From Raineya sp964654605 (lineage in GTDB: Bacteria; Bacteroidota; Bacteroidia; Cytophagales; Thermonemataceae): a stretch of 61,109 nt of DNA. Shown here in pieces: positions 60,959 through 61,109 of the stretch (positions are counted from its first letter, which is position 1; each line of letters begins with the position of its first letter). The stretch is from assembly GCA_964654605.1 (NCBI GenBank), contig CAZZLW010000011.1, positions 1 to 61,109 on the forward strand, written 5' to 3'. A model generated the notes under the pieces. The model was not told the origin of the DNA, made no database searches, and was given only the letters and a program-made list of their open reading frames with translations. A program made the position numbers and the translations under genes.

Positions 60959-61109
60959 TTAGTACCCAATTTTGTTGAGCAAGCCACAACCAACAGAGCG
61001 AGTATTGCGATAAATCATCACGATAATTGCAAGCCCCACAGCTTCTTCTGCCGCCTCTCCCTCCATTATGATAATTACAAACACCTGTCCCTCAGCCTCT
61101 CCACGATAC
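60959..61109 (-). CDS. nuoK: NADH-quinone oxidoreductase subunit K (NuoK), C-terminal part
   Basis: Only the last 50 or so residues are in the window; the start lies beyond 61109. The segment GQVFVII, then AAEEAVGLAIIVMIYRNTRS, matches the third helix and end of NuoK, which carries a conserved Glu used in proton transfer. The stretch MEGEAAEEAV has three or four acidic residues where most NuoK proteins have small hydrophobic ones (only the last Glu pair is expected). It is followed by inserted Uma2 genes before nuoL. Confidence 0.85.
   Translation of the reverse strand, partial: YRGEAEGQVFVIIIMEGEAAEEAVGLAIIVMIYRNTRSVGCGLLNKIGY

Noticed and set aside
1..61109. tRNA, rRNA, riboswitch, integrase or phage genes.
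   Set aside because: I looked for conserved tRNA T-loop sequences, rRNA motifs and recombinase motifs by eye and found none; a covariance-model scan was not possible here, so small RNAs may be missed.

Overview
This window looks like chromosomal DNA from a low-GC member of the Bacteroidota, most likely of the Cytophagales kind. The clues are protein families largely typical of that phylum (DUF4476, DUF6252-like lipoprotein, DUF4286, PafA-type phosphatase, BshC, a DAHP synthase/chorismate mutase fusion, an FtsZ with the phylum's C-terminal tail), the general absence of Shine-Dalgarno sequences, and at least nine promoters with the Bacteroidota -7 element TAnnTTTG, most of them with a TTG/TTTG element 18-21 bases upstream. 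No rRNA, tRNA or CRISPR array was seen.

Layout. 1-11 kb: a lipoprotein, an M3 peptidase, a YbjN-like protein, PafA phosphatase, a cold-shock protein, ftsZ standing alone, an M20 amidohydrolase, a DUF4476 protein and lpxK. 11-26 kb: a small membrane protein, an SDR enzyme, gatC, aroF-chorismate mutase, cysteine desulfurase, trpC, an unknown membrane protein, an MFS efflux pump, an orphan FecCD permease, rpmE2, a degenerate ureohydrolase, and the run bshC-lnt-dacB. 26-39 kb: recA, DUF4286, a glycosyltransferase with an overlapping ECF sigma factor, mnmG, cyanophycinase, trpE, a metallophosphoesterase, a Uma2 protein, pyrD, xth and a CorC-type protein. 39-50 kb: atpZ, a class A penicillin-binding protein, an unknown 575-residue protein, a secreted protein, the replication origin, a TPR protein, a small membrane protein and mutS2. 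50-61 kb, all on the minus strand: an AidB-like acyl-CoA dehydrogenase, a metallo-beta-lactamase-fold enzyme, a PlsC acyltransferase, DinB, and the end of the respiratory complex I operon (nuoK-L-M).

The strongest non-coding signal is a chromosomal replication origin at about 45.05-45.59 kb. It holds 14 exact DnaA boxes in about 510 bases, followed by a GC cluster, a DnaA-trio-like run and AT-rich DNA. Three exact 16-bp parS palindromes lie at 13.88, 13.98 and 29.34 kb, 16-32 kb from the origin. The third sits at the predicted transcription start of mnmG. This is therefore the origin domain of the chromosome, with the sites for DnaA and for ParB loading both visible, although dnaA, parA and parB are not in the window.

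The accessory DNA is small and mostly non-autonomous: two 255-bp copies of a MITE-like element with a 16-bp terminal inverted repeat, a second 245-bp MITE-like element, and a dispersed repeat family of about 110-140 bp with four intergenic copies. The nuo operon has been entered at two gene junctions. Between nuoK and nuoL lies a tandem Uma2 pair, one copy broken by an amber codon. Between nuoL and nuoM lies a DUF433/DUF5615 toxin-antitoxin pair whose toxin carries a one-base frameshift and a cleanly reconstructable MITE insertion.
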